Shown here in pieces: positions 1-8,211 of a DNA stretch of 64,000 nt. Under the pieces are notes generated by a model. The model saw nothing but the letters and a program-made list of their open reading frames with translations, was not told the origin of the DNA and made no database searches. The stretch comes from Alphaproteobacteria bacterium (lineage in GTDB: Bacteria; Pseudomonadota; Alphaproteobacteria; RF32; CAG-239), in contig JAFXPE010000016.1 of assembly GCA_017528205.1 (NCBI GenBank), forward strand, positions 1 to 64,000, written 5' to 3'. The translations under genes and the position numbers were made by a program. Within the stretch, counting starts at the first letter, position 1; each line of letters starts with the position of its first letter.

Positions 1-30
1 CCTCTGCTCTACCAACTGAGCTATCTGACC
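1..30 (-). tRNA. 5' part of a tRNA gene cut by the window edge
   Basis: Read on the minus strand, the first 30 bases form a tRNA 5' half: a 7-base acceptor strand (GGTCAGA), TA, the D-arm GCTC-AGTTGGTA-GAGC, and the start of the anticodon stem (AGAGG). The anticodon lies outside the window, so the amino acid cannot be read. The D-arm sequence is common to several tRNAs, including Phe. Confidence 0.85.
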
Positions 31-84
31 ATCGGTACGAAGTGCTTTATAATATAGTTTTTTTTAAATGTCTATACTTTTTTT

Positions 85-141
85 ACATCATTGTGCATTT
101 TTTACATCATTGTGCATTTTTTACATCATTGTGCATTTTTT
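85..141. repeat. Three tandem copies of a 19-bp repeat
   Basis: The 19-mer acatcattgtgcatttttt occurs three times in a row at 85, 104 and 123 without a visible change. It lies in the AT-rich gap between the tRNA and accB. No coding potential is seen. Confidence 0.9.
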
Positions 142-382
142 ATTTTCGCTTTTCACTGTTTTTATAATTTTTAATCCGAAAACAAAACAACCGGAGCTTT
201 AATCTCTTAAATAAACAACTTTATCCACCGCAGGTAAAATTATCAAAAAATTGCAAAAATCGCTCATTTTTTGCGTTTTTTTAGATAAAATTGGCTAAAA
301 ATGACATATTTTTGTTGTTTTTTTGCAAAAATAGGATATAGATACCGCTATGTGATATCAATTAAAGGAAAGAAGGATAAAT
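142..382. other. AT-rich upstream region of accB
   Basis: No gene is seen here. The stretch is AT-rich and must carry the accBC promoter. A loose -35/-10 pair (TTGTTG at 312, gatata around 335) is possible but not convincing. A strong purine-rich ribosome binding site (AAAGGAAAGAAGGA) sits just before the accB start. Confidence 0.5.
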
Positions 383-841
383 ATGGCAAATCAAATTGAT
401 ACTAAAACTATCAGCAAATTGGCTGAAATCCTTGATAAAAACCAACTTTCGGGATTAAATTACGAAGACGAAAATTGCAAAATTTCATTAACCAGAGAAC
501 TCAGCTGCAACTATGTGCCGTCTTACGCTCCGGCTCCGATTGCACCGGCAATATCTGCTCCGGTTTCGGTTGAAGAAACAAAAGAAGAAGAGGATTACAG
601 CAATTCGCCGAATGCCGTCAAATCTCCTATGGTTGGCGTTGTTTATCTGTCCAGCAACCCTAATTCTCCGACCTATGTCAAAGAAGGTGACACAGTTGCC
701 GCCGGAGATACCGTTTGCCTGATTGAAGCCATGAAAACGTTCAATCCGGTAAAAGCTCACAAATCCGGCCGTGTTACCAAAGTTTTGGTAGAAACCGGAG
801 AACCGGTTGAATACGGCGAACCGCTTGTTATCATTGAATAA
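383..841 (+). CDS. accB: Biotin carboxyl carrier protein of acetyl-CoA carboxylase
   Basis: This 152-residue protein carries biotin for acetyl-CoA carboxylase, the first committed step of fatty acid synthesis in the cytoplasm. The N-terminal third is a helical segment. A Pro/Ala-rich linker (about 45-62, PAPIAPAISAP) follows, then a lipoyl/biotinyl domain (about 77-152). The biotinylated lysine is K118 in EAMKTFNPV; Thr replaces the more usual Met after AMK, as in many alphaproteobacterial BCCPs. The length is normal. accC follows after 15 bases, so the two form an operon as in most bacteria. The start is set by AAGGA about eight bases upstream. Confidence 0.97.
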   Translation: MANQIDTKTISKLAEILDKNQLSGLNYEDENCKISLTRELSCNYVPSYAPAPIAPAISAPVSVEETKEEEDYSNSPNAVKSPMVGVVYLSSNPNSPTYVKEGDTVAAGDTVCLIEAMKTFNPVKAHKSGRVTKVLVETGEPVEYGEPLVIIE

Positions 842-856
842 AATACAGGATACAAT

Positions 857-2209
857 ATGTTTGAAAAAGTTTTAATTGCCAATCGCGGAGAAGTTGCCTT
901 GCGTATCCATCGCGCTTGTCGTGAAATGGGGATTCGCACGGTTGCCGTTCATTCCGAAGCCGATGCCAACGCTATGCACGTCAGACTGGCAGATGAAGCC
1001 GTCTGTATCGGTCCGGCACGCTCGACCGATTCGTATTTGAATAAACCGGCCATAATTTCCGCCGCGGTTATTACCGGTGCCGACGCCATTCACCCCGGAT
1101 TCGGCTTTCTGTCCGAAAATGCAGACTTTGCCGAAATGGTGGAAAAACACGGCATAACTTTTATCGGCCCGACCGTTGAACAAATGCGCCTGATGGGCGA
1201 TAAAATTACCGCCCGCAAGGCTGCCAAAGAAGCCGGTTTGCCGATAACTGAGGGATCTCCGGCTTTGGAAAGCGTTGATGACGCCAGACAATGGGCGGAA
1301 AAAATCGGCTATCCGATTATTATAAAGGCCAAAGACGGCGGCGGCGGCAAAGGAATGAAAATTGCCTTTTCCGACGAAGACATAGAAGAAGCATTTACTA
1401 TGGCTAAAGCCGAAGCCAAAGCCTCTTTTCCGAGTGACGTGGTATATATGGAAAAATATTTGCAACATCCGCGCCATATTGAAATTCAAGTGCTGGCCGA
1501 CAAATACGGCAATGTGGTGCATTTGGGCGAGCGCGATTGCTCGATTCAGCGTAACAATCAAAAGGTTATTGAAGAATGCCCTTCGCCGGCGCTTAATCAA
1601 GATCAACGTCAGGAAATCGGCGAAATCGTCCGCAAAGCCATTGCCAAAATCGGTTATTGCAACGCCGGAACGCTTGAGTTTTTGTATGAAAACGGCAAGT
1701 TTTATTTTATGGAAATGAACACGCGTTTGCAGGTGGAACACCCGATAACCGAGGCTGTTACGGGGATAGACATTGTAAAGGAGCAAATTCGCATCGCTTC
1801 CGGAGCGCATTTGGGATACACCCAAGAAGATATCAAATTTAACGGTCACGCCATTGAATGCCGCATAAATGCCGAAGATCCGCAGACTTTTACACCGTGT
1901 CCGGGCAAAATAACCGAATGGCACGCGCCGGGAGGACTTGGAGTGCGTGTTGATTCGGAAATTTATTCCGGTTACGAAATTCCGCCGTTTTACGACAGCA
2001 TGATTGCCAAACTCATTGTCCACGCCAGCACCCGCAACGCCGCATTGATGCGCTTGCGCCGCGCTTTGGAAGAGTTTGTGATTATGGGCGTAAAAACCAC
2101 TATTCCGTTGCATCAGGAAATTATTTCTCAGCCGGAATATCTTGACGGACAATACGACATTCATTGGTTGGAAAACTTTATGAAAAAACAGGAAGAACCA
2201 ACCGAATAG
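857..2209 (+). CDS. accC: Biotin carboxylase subunit of acetyl-CoA carboxylase
   Basis: This 450-residue ATP-grasp enzyme carboxylates the biotin on AccB using bicarbonate and ATP. The N-terminal biotin-carboxylase domain begins FEKVLIANRGEVALRI. The glycine-rich ATP-grasp loop GGGGKGM is at about 161-167. The catalytic and Mg-binding block EMNTRLQVEHPITE lies near 285-300, and the C-terminal biotin-carboxylase domain includes ECRINAEDP. The length matches E. coli AccC. It is the second gene of the accBC operon and is followed within 20 bases by a strong terminator. Nothing unusual is seen. Confidence 0.98.
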   Translation: MFEKVLIANRGEVALRIHRACREMGIRTVAVHSEADANAMHVRLADEAVCIGPARSTDSYLNKPAIISAAVITGADAIHPGFGFLSENADFAEMVEKHGITFIGPTVEQMRLMGDKITARKAAKEAGLPITEGSPALESVDDARQWAEKIGYPIIIKAKDGGGGKGMKIAFSDEDIEEAFTMAKAEAKASFPSDVVYMEKYLQHPRHIEIQVLADKYGNVVHLGERDCSIQRNNQKVIEECPSPALNQDQRQEIGEIVRKAIAKIGYCNAGTLEFLYENGKFYFMEMNTRLQVEHPITEAVTGIDIVKEQIRIASGAHLGYTQEDIKFNGHAIECRINAEDPQTFTPCPGKITEWHAPGGLGVRVDSEIYSGYEIPPFYDSMIAKLIVHASTRNAALMRLRRALEEFVIMGVKTTIPLHQEIISQPEYLDGQYDIHWLENFMKKQEEPTE

Positions 2210-2226
2210 TCGCACAAAATCTCTTT

Positions 2227-2254
2227 ATGCCCGACTTGTTCGGGCATTTTTTTT
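2227..2254 (+). terminator. Intrinsic terminator of accBC
   Basis: ATGCCCGA (2227-2234) pairs with TCGGGCAT (2240-2247) across a 5-base loop, followed by a run of T. It sits 18 bases after the accC stop. Confidence 0.9.
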
Positions 2255-2314
2255 GCGAGCTGACGCGTATATTCAGCGCAAAAACAAAACATTAAGAATC
2301 TTTTTTTCAATCCG

Positions 2315-2345
2315 TTGTTTACTTTTTCAAATTTTATCCTATAAT
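2315..2345 (+). promoter_or_regulatory. Candidate sigma-70 promoter of the ABC exporter
   Basis: A perfect -10 (TATAAT, 2340-2345) has a weak -35 upstream: TTGTTT at 2315 with a 19-base spacer, or TTTACT at 2318 with 16. It lies between the accC terminator and the start at 2370. Confidence 0.45.
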
Positions 2346-2369
2346 GGGCTGAATAATTGAAGGACGGCA

Positions 2370-4130
2370 ATGTTTAACAAACTTTGGGCAAAAGTAATCA
2401 ACACCAATTTCATTCGCGACTACCGACAGATGTGGCCGTATATTCGTCCGTATTGGGGACGAGCTCTGGCTGCAGTTTTAATTACCATTCCGGTCGGTGC
2501 ACTCGATGCGGTTATCGCTTGGGCGCTGAAACCGTATATGGACGTGATGATGATTGAAAAAAACACCAACACGATATGGATACCGATTGTTATCGTCGGC
2601 TTTAGTGCCGTGCAGGGAATTCTGACTTTTACCGCCTTGTATTTAAACACATGGGTAGGCCGCAAAATTGCCAACGACGTTAAGATAGATTTGTTCGGCA
2701 AACTTCTGCGTTTTGACGCCAATTACTTTGACACCAACACTTCCGGCAATATAATCATGCGCTTTAATAACGATGTTGAAGCGGCTTGCAGCGGCTTGTT
2801 AAACAACCTCAAACAGTTTTGCACGCGCTTTTTTTCCTCTATTTCGCTTATTGCCGTGTTGTTTTACAATTCGTGGCAGTTGGCTTTGATTGCCGTAACC
2901 GTGTTGATATGCGCCCTGTTGCCGTTAACTCGGGTGCGCAAAAAAATCAAAGACATCAATCAGCAAACCGTGTATACCAATGCCGATGTTGCCACCCAAT
3001 ATAACGAGGCCTACGGCGGCAATCGGGTAATTTGCTCTTACAATTTGTACGACTATGAAAATTCGCGTTTTGACGCCACACTCAAAAGAGTTTTCAAACT
3101 CGGCATCAAAATGGTGCAACGTACCGGCATGCTTTCGCCGTTTATGCATTTTGTGGTGTCGCTCGGTATCGCTCTGGTTATCTGGACCGGCAGCTATTTG
3201 ATTGTTTCACAACAAATCACAGCCGGCAATTTTGTTTCGTTCATTGCTGCACTGATTTTGCTTTATAATCCGATAAAGGGTATCGGCAACAGCTTTAACA
3301 ATGTGCAAATTGCCCTGCTTTCCATGGAGCGGGTGTTTGAGCTGATGCAGGCTGTACCGGCGGTTTGCAATCGTCCCGACGCCAAAGAATTGCAAAAGGT
3401 CAGCAAAGGCATTGAATATAAAGACGTCAGTTTTGAATATGCCGAAAACAAGCCGGTGTTGCAACACATTGATTTGCAAATCAAAAAAGGCGAAACCATT
3501 GCGTTGGTCGGCAATTCCGGCGGCGGAAAATCAACTTTTGTAAATTTGTTGCCGCGCTTTTACGACGTTACCGACGGAAAAATTATGATAGACGGCGAAG
3601 ATATCCGCAATTATACGTTGGAATCTTTGCGCGACAAAATTGCCATTGTGTTTCAGGACAATTTCCTGTTTTCCGGCACCATCCGCGACAACATATTACT
3701 CGGCAACGAAAACGCCACGACGGAAGAATTGCAACGTGCGGTTGAAGCGGCGTATGTCGACGATTTTATCAAAGATATGCCGCAAGGTTTGGATACCGAT
3801 ATCGGCGAGCGCGGAACTCTGCTTTCGGGCGGACAAAGACAGCGCATAGCAATTGCCCGCGCCTTTATTAAAAAAGCCCCTATCGTTATATTGGACGAAG
3901 CCACCTCGGCGCTTGACAACAAATCAGAAGCCAAAGTGCAGAAAGCCATTGAAAATTTAATGCAAGACCGTACGGTTATTGTGATTGCGCACCGGCTTTC
4001 CACCATTCGTCATGCCGATAAAATTGTGGTGATTAACAACGGCAAAATAGCCGAATACGGCACTCACGAAGATTTGGTGCAAAAGCCTGACGGAGTTTAT
4101 GCCGCGCTGTATAAAGCCCAATTAAAATAG
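2370..4130 (+). CDS. MsbA-type ABC exporter, membrane and ATPase domains fused
   Basis: This 586-residue half-transporter would dimerise in the inner membrane. The first ~320 residues form a six-helix ABC exporter membrane domain, including the conserved YFDTNTSGNIIMRFNNDV region. The ATPase domain has Walker A GNSGGGKST (about 380-388), a Q-loop in IAIVFQDNFLF, the signature LSGGQRQR (about 485), Walker B VILDEATSALD (about 507) and the switch His in VIAHRLSTI. The closest named family is MsbA, which flips lipid A-core. Other lipid or peptide exporters share this architecture, so the substrate is inferred only. It is transcribed alone from the promoter just upstream. Confidence 0.85.
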   Translation: MFNKLWAKVINTNFIRDYRQMWPYIRPYWGRALAAVLITIPVGALDAVIAWALKPYMDVMMIEKNTNTIWIPIVIVGFSAVQGILTFTALYLNTWVGRKIANDVKIDLFGKLLRFDANYFDTNTSGNIIMRFNNDVEAACSGLLNNLKQFCTRFFSSISLIAVLFYNSWQLALIAVTVLICALLPLTRVRKKIKDINQQTVYTNADVATQYNEAYGGNRVICSYNLYDYENSRFDATLKRVFKLGIKMVQRTGMLSPFMHFVVSLGIALVIWTGSYLIVSQQITAGNFVSFIAALILLYNPIKGIGNSFNNVQIALLSMERVFELMQAVPAVCNRPDAKELQKVSKGIEYKDVSFEYAENKPVLQHIDLQIKKGETIALVGNSGGGKSTFVNLLPRFYDVTDGKIMIDGEDIRNYTLESLRDKIAIVFQDNFLFSGTIRDNILLGNENATTEELQRAVEAAYVDDFIKDMPQGLDTDIGERGTLLSGGQRQRIAIARAFIKKAPIVILDEATSALDNKSEAKVQKAIENLMQDRTVIVIAHRLSTIRHADKIVVINNGKIAEYGTHEDLVQKPDGVYAALYKAQLK

Positions 4131-4181
4131 ACAGTTTCAAACTATAATTAACATATTTATTAATTCTAAAAATTTACTATT

Positions 4182-5342
4182 ATGAACTGGATTAAACGTG
4201 TTTTTTGGGCGTGCAAAATCAGATTTGGCACGTTGGAAGCCAAAGATTTGGAACATCTTTGCGCCATTTATGACACCTTTCAGGACCCTAAAGAAAAATC
4301 CGCTTGGATTAGTCTGCACGCGTGGAAAAAGCTTACCTGTAAAGAGTGTAAAAACTTTCTGGAGCTTTATTTAAAACACCACACGGCCGACGAGGGTTTG
4401 TTGAAAATCGACTGGATTATGAAAAACGAGCACATTCGCCACGCATATTTGCACAGCTTGTGTTCGCGCGACATTCCGCTGACGCCGGCCGAAGAAGATT
4501 GGATTTTGGATTGCGGTGAATCCGGTGCCCTGAGATGTTTGCGCCATCAGTTGTCGCCCGATAGCGAATTGGAGCTTCTCCTCAGCGAGCAATTTCCGGC
4601 CATGGACAGCTACGTTGTCGGCCATCAGTTGAGTCCGTCCGGTGAGGCCTTATTGGCCAAACGAGCCGCCGACTGCAACTATCCCGAACGCGCCGTGTCG
4701 TATCGCAAAATTTTGGAGCAATATTTCCGCGCACAGCAAGAATTTCACAATCGCAAGGTGTTCACCTCTTTTGAGGCTCTGTGGGAGTTGTTCGGCTCGG
4801 AAGATAACGAACAGTTTATCTGGAAGATTATCGACCGTTGCAACATCGGCGCGCAAACTTTGGAAAACTCGATTATTCGCCGCATGGCTTGGGGAATGTC
4901 GCCGAAGTATTTGGAGGGCTATTTGGTGCAAAGCTATATTGCCGACAAAGACCTTATTGCCGAGTTGTTCCGTCAGGGATTGTCCGAAAAGTTGCAAAAC
5001 CTGATTGTTCTGTCTTCGATGCGCCGCTCGATTCATCAGCTGCTAGGCTATTCTCTGTATGGCGATATCGATGATTGGCACGATGATGAGCGCAATGTCT
5101 ATGTGGCCTTTGACCGCGAAGCCAACGCCAAAAAGCGAATGGCTGATTTGTTGGAATTTGTGCGTCCGCGCCTTGCCAACGGTGAGGTTTCTCCGGCAAT
5201 GGCGGTTTGGGTGGCCGAGCGCTGTCCCGAACTGGCACAAGAGGCGATGCTGAACATGGTGCTGTTTGAAAAGAAGATACGCGGATTGGCTGATTCGCCC
5301 TATCTTCTGTATCATCAGCTTGGCAACGCGTTTCCGTATTGA
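4182..5342 (+). CDS. Unknown helical protein, paralogue of the gene at 45009
   Basis: I do not recognise this 386-residue protein. It is rich in Leu, Glu, Trp and Cys and appears all-helical, as in HEAT-like repeat proteins; no signal peptide, membrane segment or catalytic motif is seen. It shares its plan with the protein at 45009-46073: a start of the form W-x-K-x-R-F ahead of a D-x-E motif, the block QSYIADKDL near residue 250, and a following basic R-R segment (MRRSIHQL against LRRPMRKL). No Shine-Dalgarno sequence precedes the ATG (ctaaaaatttactatt), unlike the neighbours; the paralogue also lacks one. A strong hairpin terminator follows. Confidence 0.75.
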   Translation: MNWIKRVFWACKIRFGTLEAKDLEHLCAIYDTFQDPKEKSAWISLHAWKKLTCKECKNFLELYLKHHTADEGLLKIDWIMKNEHIRHAYLHSLCSRDIPLTPAEEDWILDCGESGALRCLRHQLSPDSELELLLSEQFPAMDSYVVGHQLSPSGEALLAKRAADCNYPERAVSYRKILEQYFRAQQEFHNRKVFTSFEALWELFGSEDNEQFIWKIIDRCNIGAQTLENSIIRRMAWGMSPKYLEGYLVQSYIADKDLIAELFRQGLSEKLQNLIVLSSMRRSIHQLLGYSLYGDIDDWHDDERNVYVAFDREANAKKRMADLLEFVRPRLANGEVSPAMAVWVAERCPELAQEAMLNMVLFEKKIRGLADSPYLLYHQLGNAFPY

Positions 5343-5350
5343 TTAAAAGC

Positions 5351-5386
5351 AAAGACACTTCCGCCGGCGGAGGTGTCTTTTCTTTT
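5351..5386 (+). terminator. Intrinsic terminator after the unknown gene
   Basis: A 15-bp arm (5351-5365) pairs with 5366-5380 with one G-T mismatch, followed by TTCTTTTT. The stem is symmetrical, but a T run follows only on the plus strand. Confidence 0.85.
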
Positions 5387-5543
5387 TGTTAACAAAGGTG
5401 TATATAACCTTGTTATAAATCGGTGGAATATTCGTTAATAACCTGTTGATATAATGTGTAAAAATTTGTTGATAACTCTGTGTATAACCTGCGGATAAGC
5501 CCGGTATAAATTGTGAATAACTCTGTTGATATGCGGTTGAAAA
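5387..5543. repeat. Phased array of ~11-bp degenerate units resembling DnaA boxes
   Basis: About 12-14 degenerate units follow each other with starts near 5387, 5399, 5410, 5422, 5433, 5444, 5455, 5467, 5479, 5490, 5501, 5512, 5524 and 5535, so every step is 11 or 12 bp. The best units are TGTTGATAA (5467), TGTGTATAA (5479), TGCGGATAA (5490) and TGTGAATAA (5512). Each differs by one base from TGTGGATAA, the complement of the DnaA box TTATCCACA, and all point the same way. The array lies between two convergent genes. The weak frame across it is only the translation of the repeat. Confidence 0.75.
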
Positions 5544-5597
5544 ATGCGCAAGAATGACGGAAAAATATGGCTCTGTATGACGATATGTACCGAAAAA

Positions 5598-7166
5598 TCA
5601 CTTGCTTAAGCTATACACCACTTTGAGGGCATCGGCGGCTGATGAGGTGATTCCGCCGGCATAACCGGCACCCTCGCCGCACGGATACAGCCCCTTGATA
5701 TTGCTTTGCATTGTTTCGTTGCGCACAATTCGCACCGGCGACGAACTGCGAGTTTCCACGCCGGTCAACACCGCGTCGGGAGCATCGAAACCGCGCAATT
5801 TTTTACCCATTTCCGCCAATCCGGCCCGCATTGCTTCGGCAATTTCCGCCGGATACAGCGCGCCGAAGTCACTCCAATTCACGGCCGGAGCATAACTCGG
5901 CACAACCGATCCGCCGCCGACACTTGCTTTAGAGTGCAAAAAATCCCCCGCCAACTGCGCCGGCGCCCGATAATCTCCTCCGCCCAAAGCAAAAGCGCGT
6001 TCTTCCAATTTGCGCTGAAAATACATACCGGCCAAAGGATGCGGACTGGCAAAATCAGCCTCGCCGACGCCCACCAACAACGCCGCATTGGCGTTTTCTC
6101 CGGCGCGGGCAAATTCACTCATACCGTTGGTAACCACCCGCCCCTTTTCCGACGCCGCCGCTACCACCGTTCCGCCCGGACACATGCAAAACGTATAAAC
6201 CGAGCGCCCGTTCGGCAAATGCACCGCCATTTTATAATCGGCCGCCCCCAAATACGGACTTTTTGCCGCCGCACCGTATTGCGCGCGGTTAATGTCGGCT
6301 TGCTTATGTTCGATTCTGGCTCCCACCGAAAACGGTTTCTGTTCCATATGAACACCGGCGCGGTGCAACATTTCAAAAGTATCGCGCGCGCTGTGGCCGA
6401 TAGCCAAAAACAAACGCGTGGCTTCCAACTCATAAGCTTCGACTCCGCAACGAACTTTTATTCCCTGCAGGCGAGAATCCTTAATGATTAAATCTTCCAA
6501 ACAATGATTGAAACGATATTCGCCGCCCAAAGCCTCGATTTTTTTGCGAATATTACGCACCACCAAGCGCAAGTTATCGGTGCCGATGTGCGGCTTGGCT
6601 AAATACAAAATTTCCGCAGGCGCACCGGCGGCGTATAATTCCTGCATAACTTTGGCGGTGAACTTATCTTTTTTAATGCCGCTCATCAGCTTGCCGTCAG
6701 AAAAAGTGCCGGCACCGCCCTCCCCGAATTGCACATTGGTTTCGGTGTCGAGCTTGCCGATTTTCCAAAATGTTTCCACAATTTTTTGCCGCGCATCAAC
6801 ATCGGCTCCGCGTTCCAAAATAATCGGTCGCAAACCGGCCTCAGCCAAGGCGATTCCGGCAAACATTCCGGCCGGACCGCTGCCCACAACCACCGTCCGT
6901 ACGCCGTCATCGGGCAAATCAAACACCAACTTTTCTTCCGGCAACAATTGTTCCACATCTTTATCGCACACAACCGGCACTTGCGGCTCGCAATCTATGC
7001 TATACACAAAATGCACGTTTTGCTTATTGCGGGCATCAACCGACTTTTTCGCCACCTTGAAGTTGTGCAAATCCGCCGCTGAGCACCCCAGCTTTTCCGC
7101 GGCTATGCGGCGCAATTCCTCAACATCGGCATTCAGCGGCATTTTAATATTGTTTATGCGTAACAT
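5598..7166 (-). CDS. FAD-dependent dehydrogenase of the COG2509 type
   Basis: This 522-residue flavoprotein of unknown substrate has a short N-terminal domain (about 1-80) before the Rossmann fold, as is typical of the uncharacterised COG2509 family. The FAD-binding motif is VVGSGPAGMFAGIALAEAG (about 95-113), ending in the acidic ILERGADVD. A second conserved block, QFGEGGAGTFSDGKL, lies near 150. The C-terminus (YPCGEGAGYAGGITSSAADA) is the FAD pyrophosphate-binding GxGAGxAGGI region. The length fits. It is transcribed towards the repeat array, and a small membrane protein lies 49 bases upstream in the same direction. The pathway is unknown. Confidence 0.88.
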   Translation of the reverse strand: MLRINNIKMPLNADVEELRRIAAEKLGCSAADLHNFKVAKKSVDARNKQNVHFVYSIDCEPQVPVVCDKDVEQLLPEEKLVFDLPDDGVRTVVVGSGPAGMFAGIALAEAGLRPIILERGADVDARQKIVETFWKIGKLDTETNVQFGEGGAGTFSDGKLMSGIKKDKFTAKVMQELYAAGAPAEILYLAKPHIGTDNLRLVVRNIRKKIEALGGEYRFNHCLEDLIIKDSRLQGIKVRCGVEAYELEATRLFLAIGHSARDTFEMLHRAGVHMEQKPFSVGARIEHKQADINRAQYGAAAKSPYLGAADYKMAVHLPNGRSVYTFCMCPGGTVVAAASEKGRVVTNGMSEFARAGENANAALLVGVGEADFASPHPLAGMYFQRKLEERAFALGGGDYRAPAQLAGDFLHSKASVGGGSVVPSYAPAVNWSDFGALYPAEIAEAMRAGLAEMGKKLRGFDAPDAVLTGVETRSSSPVRIVRNETMQSNIKGLYPCGEGAGYAGGITSSAADALKVVYSLSK

Positions 7167-7215
7167 TTTTCCCTACCTTGCTACGCATCATAAACAAAAA
7201 ATCGCAACTCCGCAA

Positions 7216-7527
7216 CTATTCTTTTTGAGCCGTATCACTTTCGGGGCGCCACATTTGCCACAAAGCTCGGCGGTAAATCCACAAATTTATCAAGCCCAAA
7301 GCAAACGCCAACGAGCCGAATACATACAAGAAAAAATACCAGTTGAAATCATCGGCCGTCAACATAACGTCTTGCCCGCGAACCCTCAGAAAAAACAAAG
7401 CCGTAAACAGCAAAAAACCGGCGCAAATAAAGGCCGAAGTCCAAATTTTTTGCAACAAATTTTCTTTAATCAGCATCGCCGTCACAACATACAAAAACAA
7501 CAGTGCCGCCAGCAAATAAATTTCCAT
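7216..7527 (-). CDS. Small inner-membrane protein, unknown function
   Basis: This 103-residue protein has three likely membrane helices (about 3-20, 30-48 and 66-88) joined by short loops, and ends in a charged tail (MWRPESDTAQKE). I recognise no family. It lies 49 bases upstream of the flavoprotein gene on the same strand, so the two may share a transcript. No active-site pattern is visible. Confidence 0.6.
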   Translation of the reverse strand: MEIYLLAALLFLYVVTAMLIKENLLQKIWTSAFICAGFLLFTALFFLRVRGQDVMLTADDFNWYFFLYVFGSLAFALGLINLWIYRRALWQMWRPESDTAQKE

Positions 7528-7753
7528 ATTTTCCCCCTGTTGCCGATAAAATAATCATCGTAAAAACAAATTCAATCCCGAATTTTGCGGTTGTTGCGAA
7601 ATATTTATCATCGACCACGAAATAATGCTTGACATTTGCCTTGTATTATGCCAAAAAACCTATGTATTTGCTGGATACGTCTGTTTTGATTCGGGTAAGG
7701 TCCGCAACACCGCCGGATTGAAGCAAGACACTTGTTGTATAAAGAACAAGAAA

Positions 7754-8089
7754 GGAGAGATGGCAGAGTGGTTTAATGCAGCGGTCTTGGAATCGAAGCG
7801 AAGCGCAGATTGGGTATGAGCGAAGTTCCAAGAACGAGCGAAATAGCCTAAATCGTCGTTGAAACGAAGTTTCAATACGGTTTTCTGGAATGCCTCAAGT
7901 TTTGTTGTTCTTAATACAAACGGAGAGATGGCAGAGTGGTTTAATGCAGCGGTCTTGGAATCGAAGCGAAGCGCAGATTGGGTATGAGCGAAGTTCCAAG
8001 AACGAGCGAAATAGCCTAAATCGTCGTTGAAACGAAGTTTCAATACGGTTTTCTGGAATACCTCAAGTTTTGTTGTTCTTAATACAAAC
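7754..8089 (+). repeat. Two 168-bp repeats, each beginning with the 5' half of tRNA-Ser
   Basis: Units 7754-7921 and 7922-8089 are identical by eye except for one base (gaatgcctc versus gaatacctc). Each begins with the first ~36 bases of the tRNA-Ser gene that follows at 8090, up to the anticodon loop, and then diverges. Past the break, TCTTGGAA and TTCCAAGA could form a hairpin. No unit can make a full tRNA, because the anticodon 3' stem, variable arm, T-arm and acceptor 3' strand are missing. Confidence 0.9.
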
Positions 8090-8179
8090 GGAGAGATGGC
8101 AGAGTGGTTTAATGCAGCGGTCTTGAAAACCGTCGAGGGGGCGACCCCTCCAAGAGTTCGAATCTCTTTCTCTCCGCCA
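8090..8179 (+). tRNA. tRNA-Ser (anticodon TGA)
   Basis: This is a complete class II tRNA of 90 nt with encoded CCA. The acceptor GGAGAGA pairs with TCTCTCC, the discriminator is G, and CCA is at 8177-8179. The anticodon stem GCGGT/ACCGT holds the loop CTTGAAA, giving anticodon TGA (UCA codons). The long variable arm (GAGGGGGCGACCCCTC) is typical of tRNA-Ser. Two partial copies of its 5' half lie directly upstream. Confidence 0.97.
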
Positions 8180-8183
8180 ATTA

Positions 8184-8211
8184 AAAAGCACCCGAAAGGG
8201 TGCTTTTTTTT
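8184..8211 (+). terminator. Intrinsic terminator of tRNA-Ser
   Basis: AAAAGCACCC (8184-8193) and GGGTGCTTTT (8198-8207) pair around a GAAA tetraloop, followed by more T. Confidence 0.93.

Noticed and set aside
872..2215. A 447-codon open frame antisense to accC
   Set aside because: accC is certain from motifs on the plus strand. The antisense frame is low in recognisable domains and is a by-product of codon bias.
5387..5543. CRISPR-like reading of the array
   Set aside because: Units are about 11 bp, directly adjacent and degenerate, with no constant repeat plus unique spacers, and no cas gene is in the window.
5413..5601. A 62-codon minus-strand frame through the 11-bp array
   Set aside because: Its peptide only mirrors the DNA repeat (recurrent Tyr/Leu/Thr units), and no ribosome binding site is seen.
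6508..7554. A 348-codon frame antisense to the flavoprotein
   Set aside because: The minus-strand flavoprotein has clear FAD motifs. The antisense product is a Ser/Pro/Ala-rich shadow.
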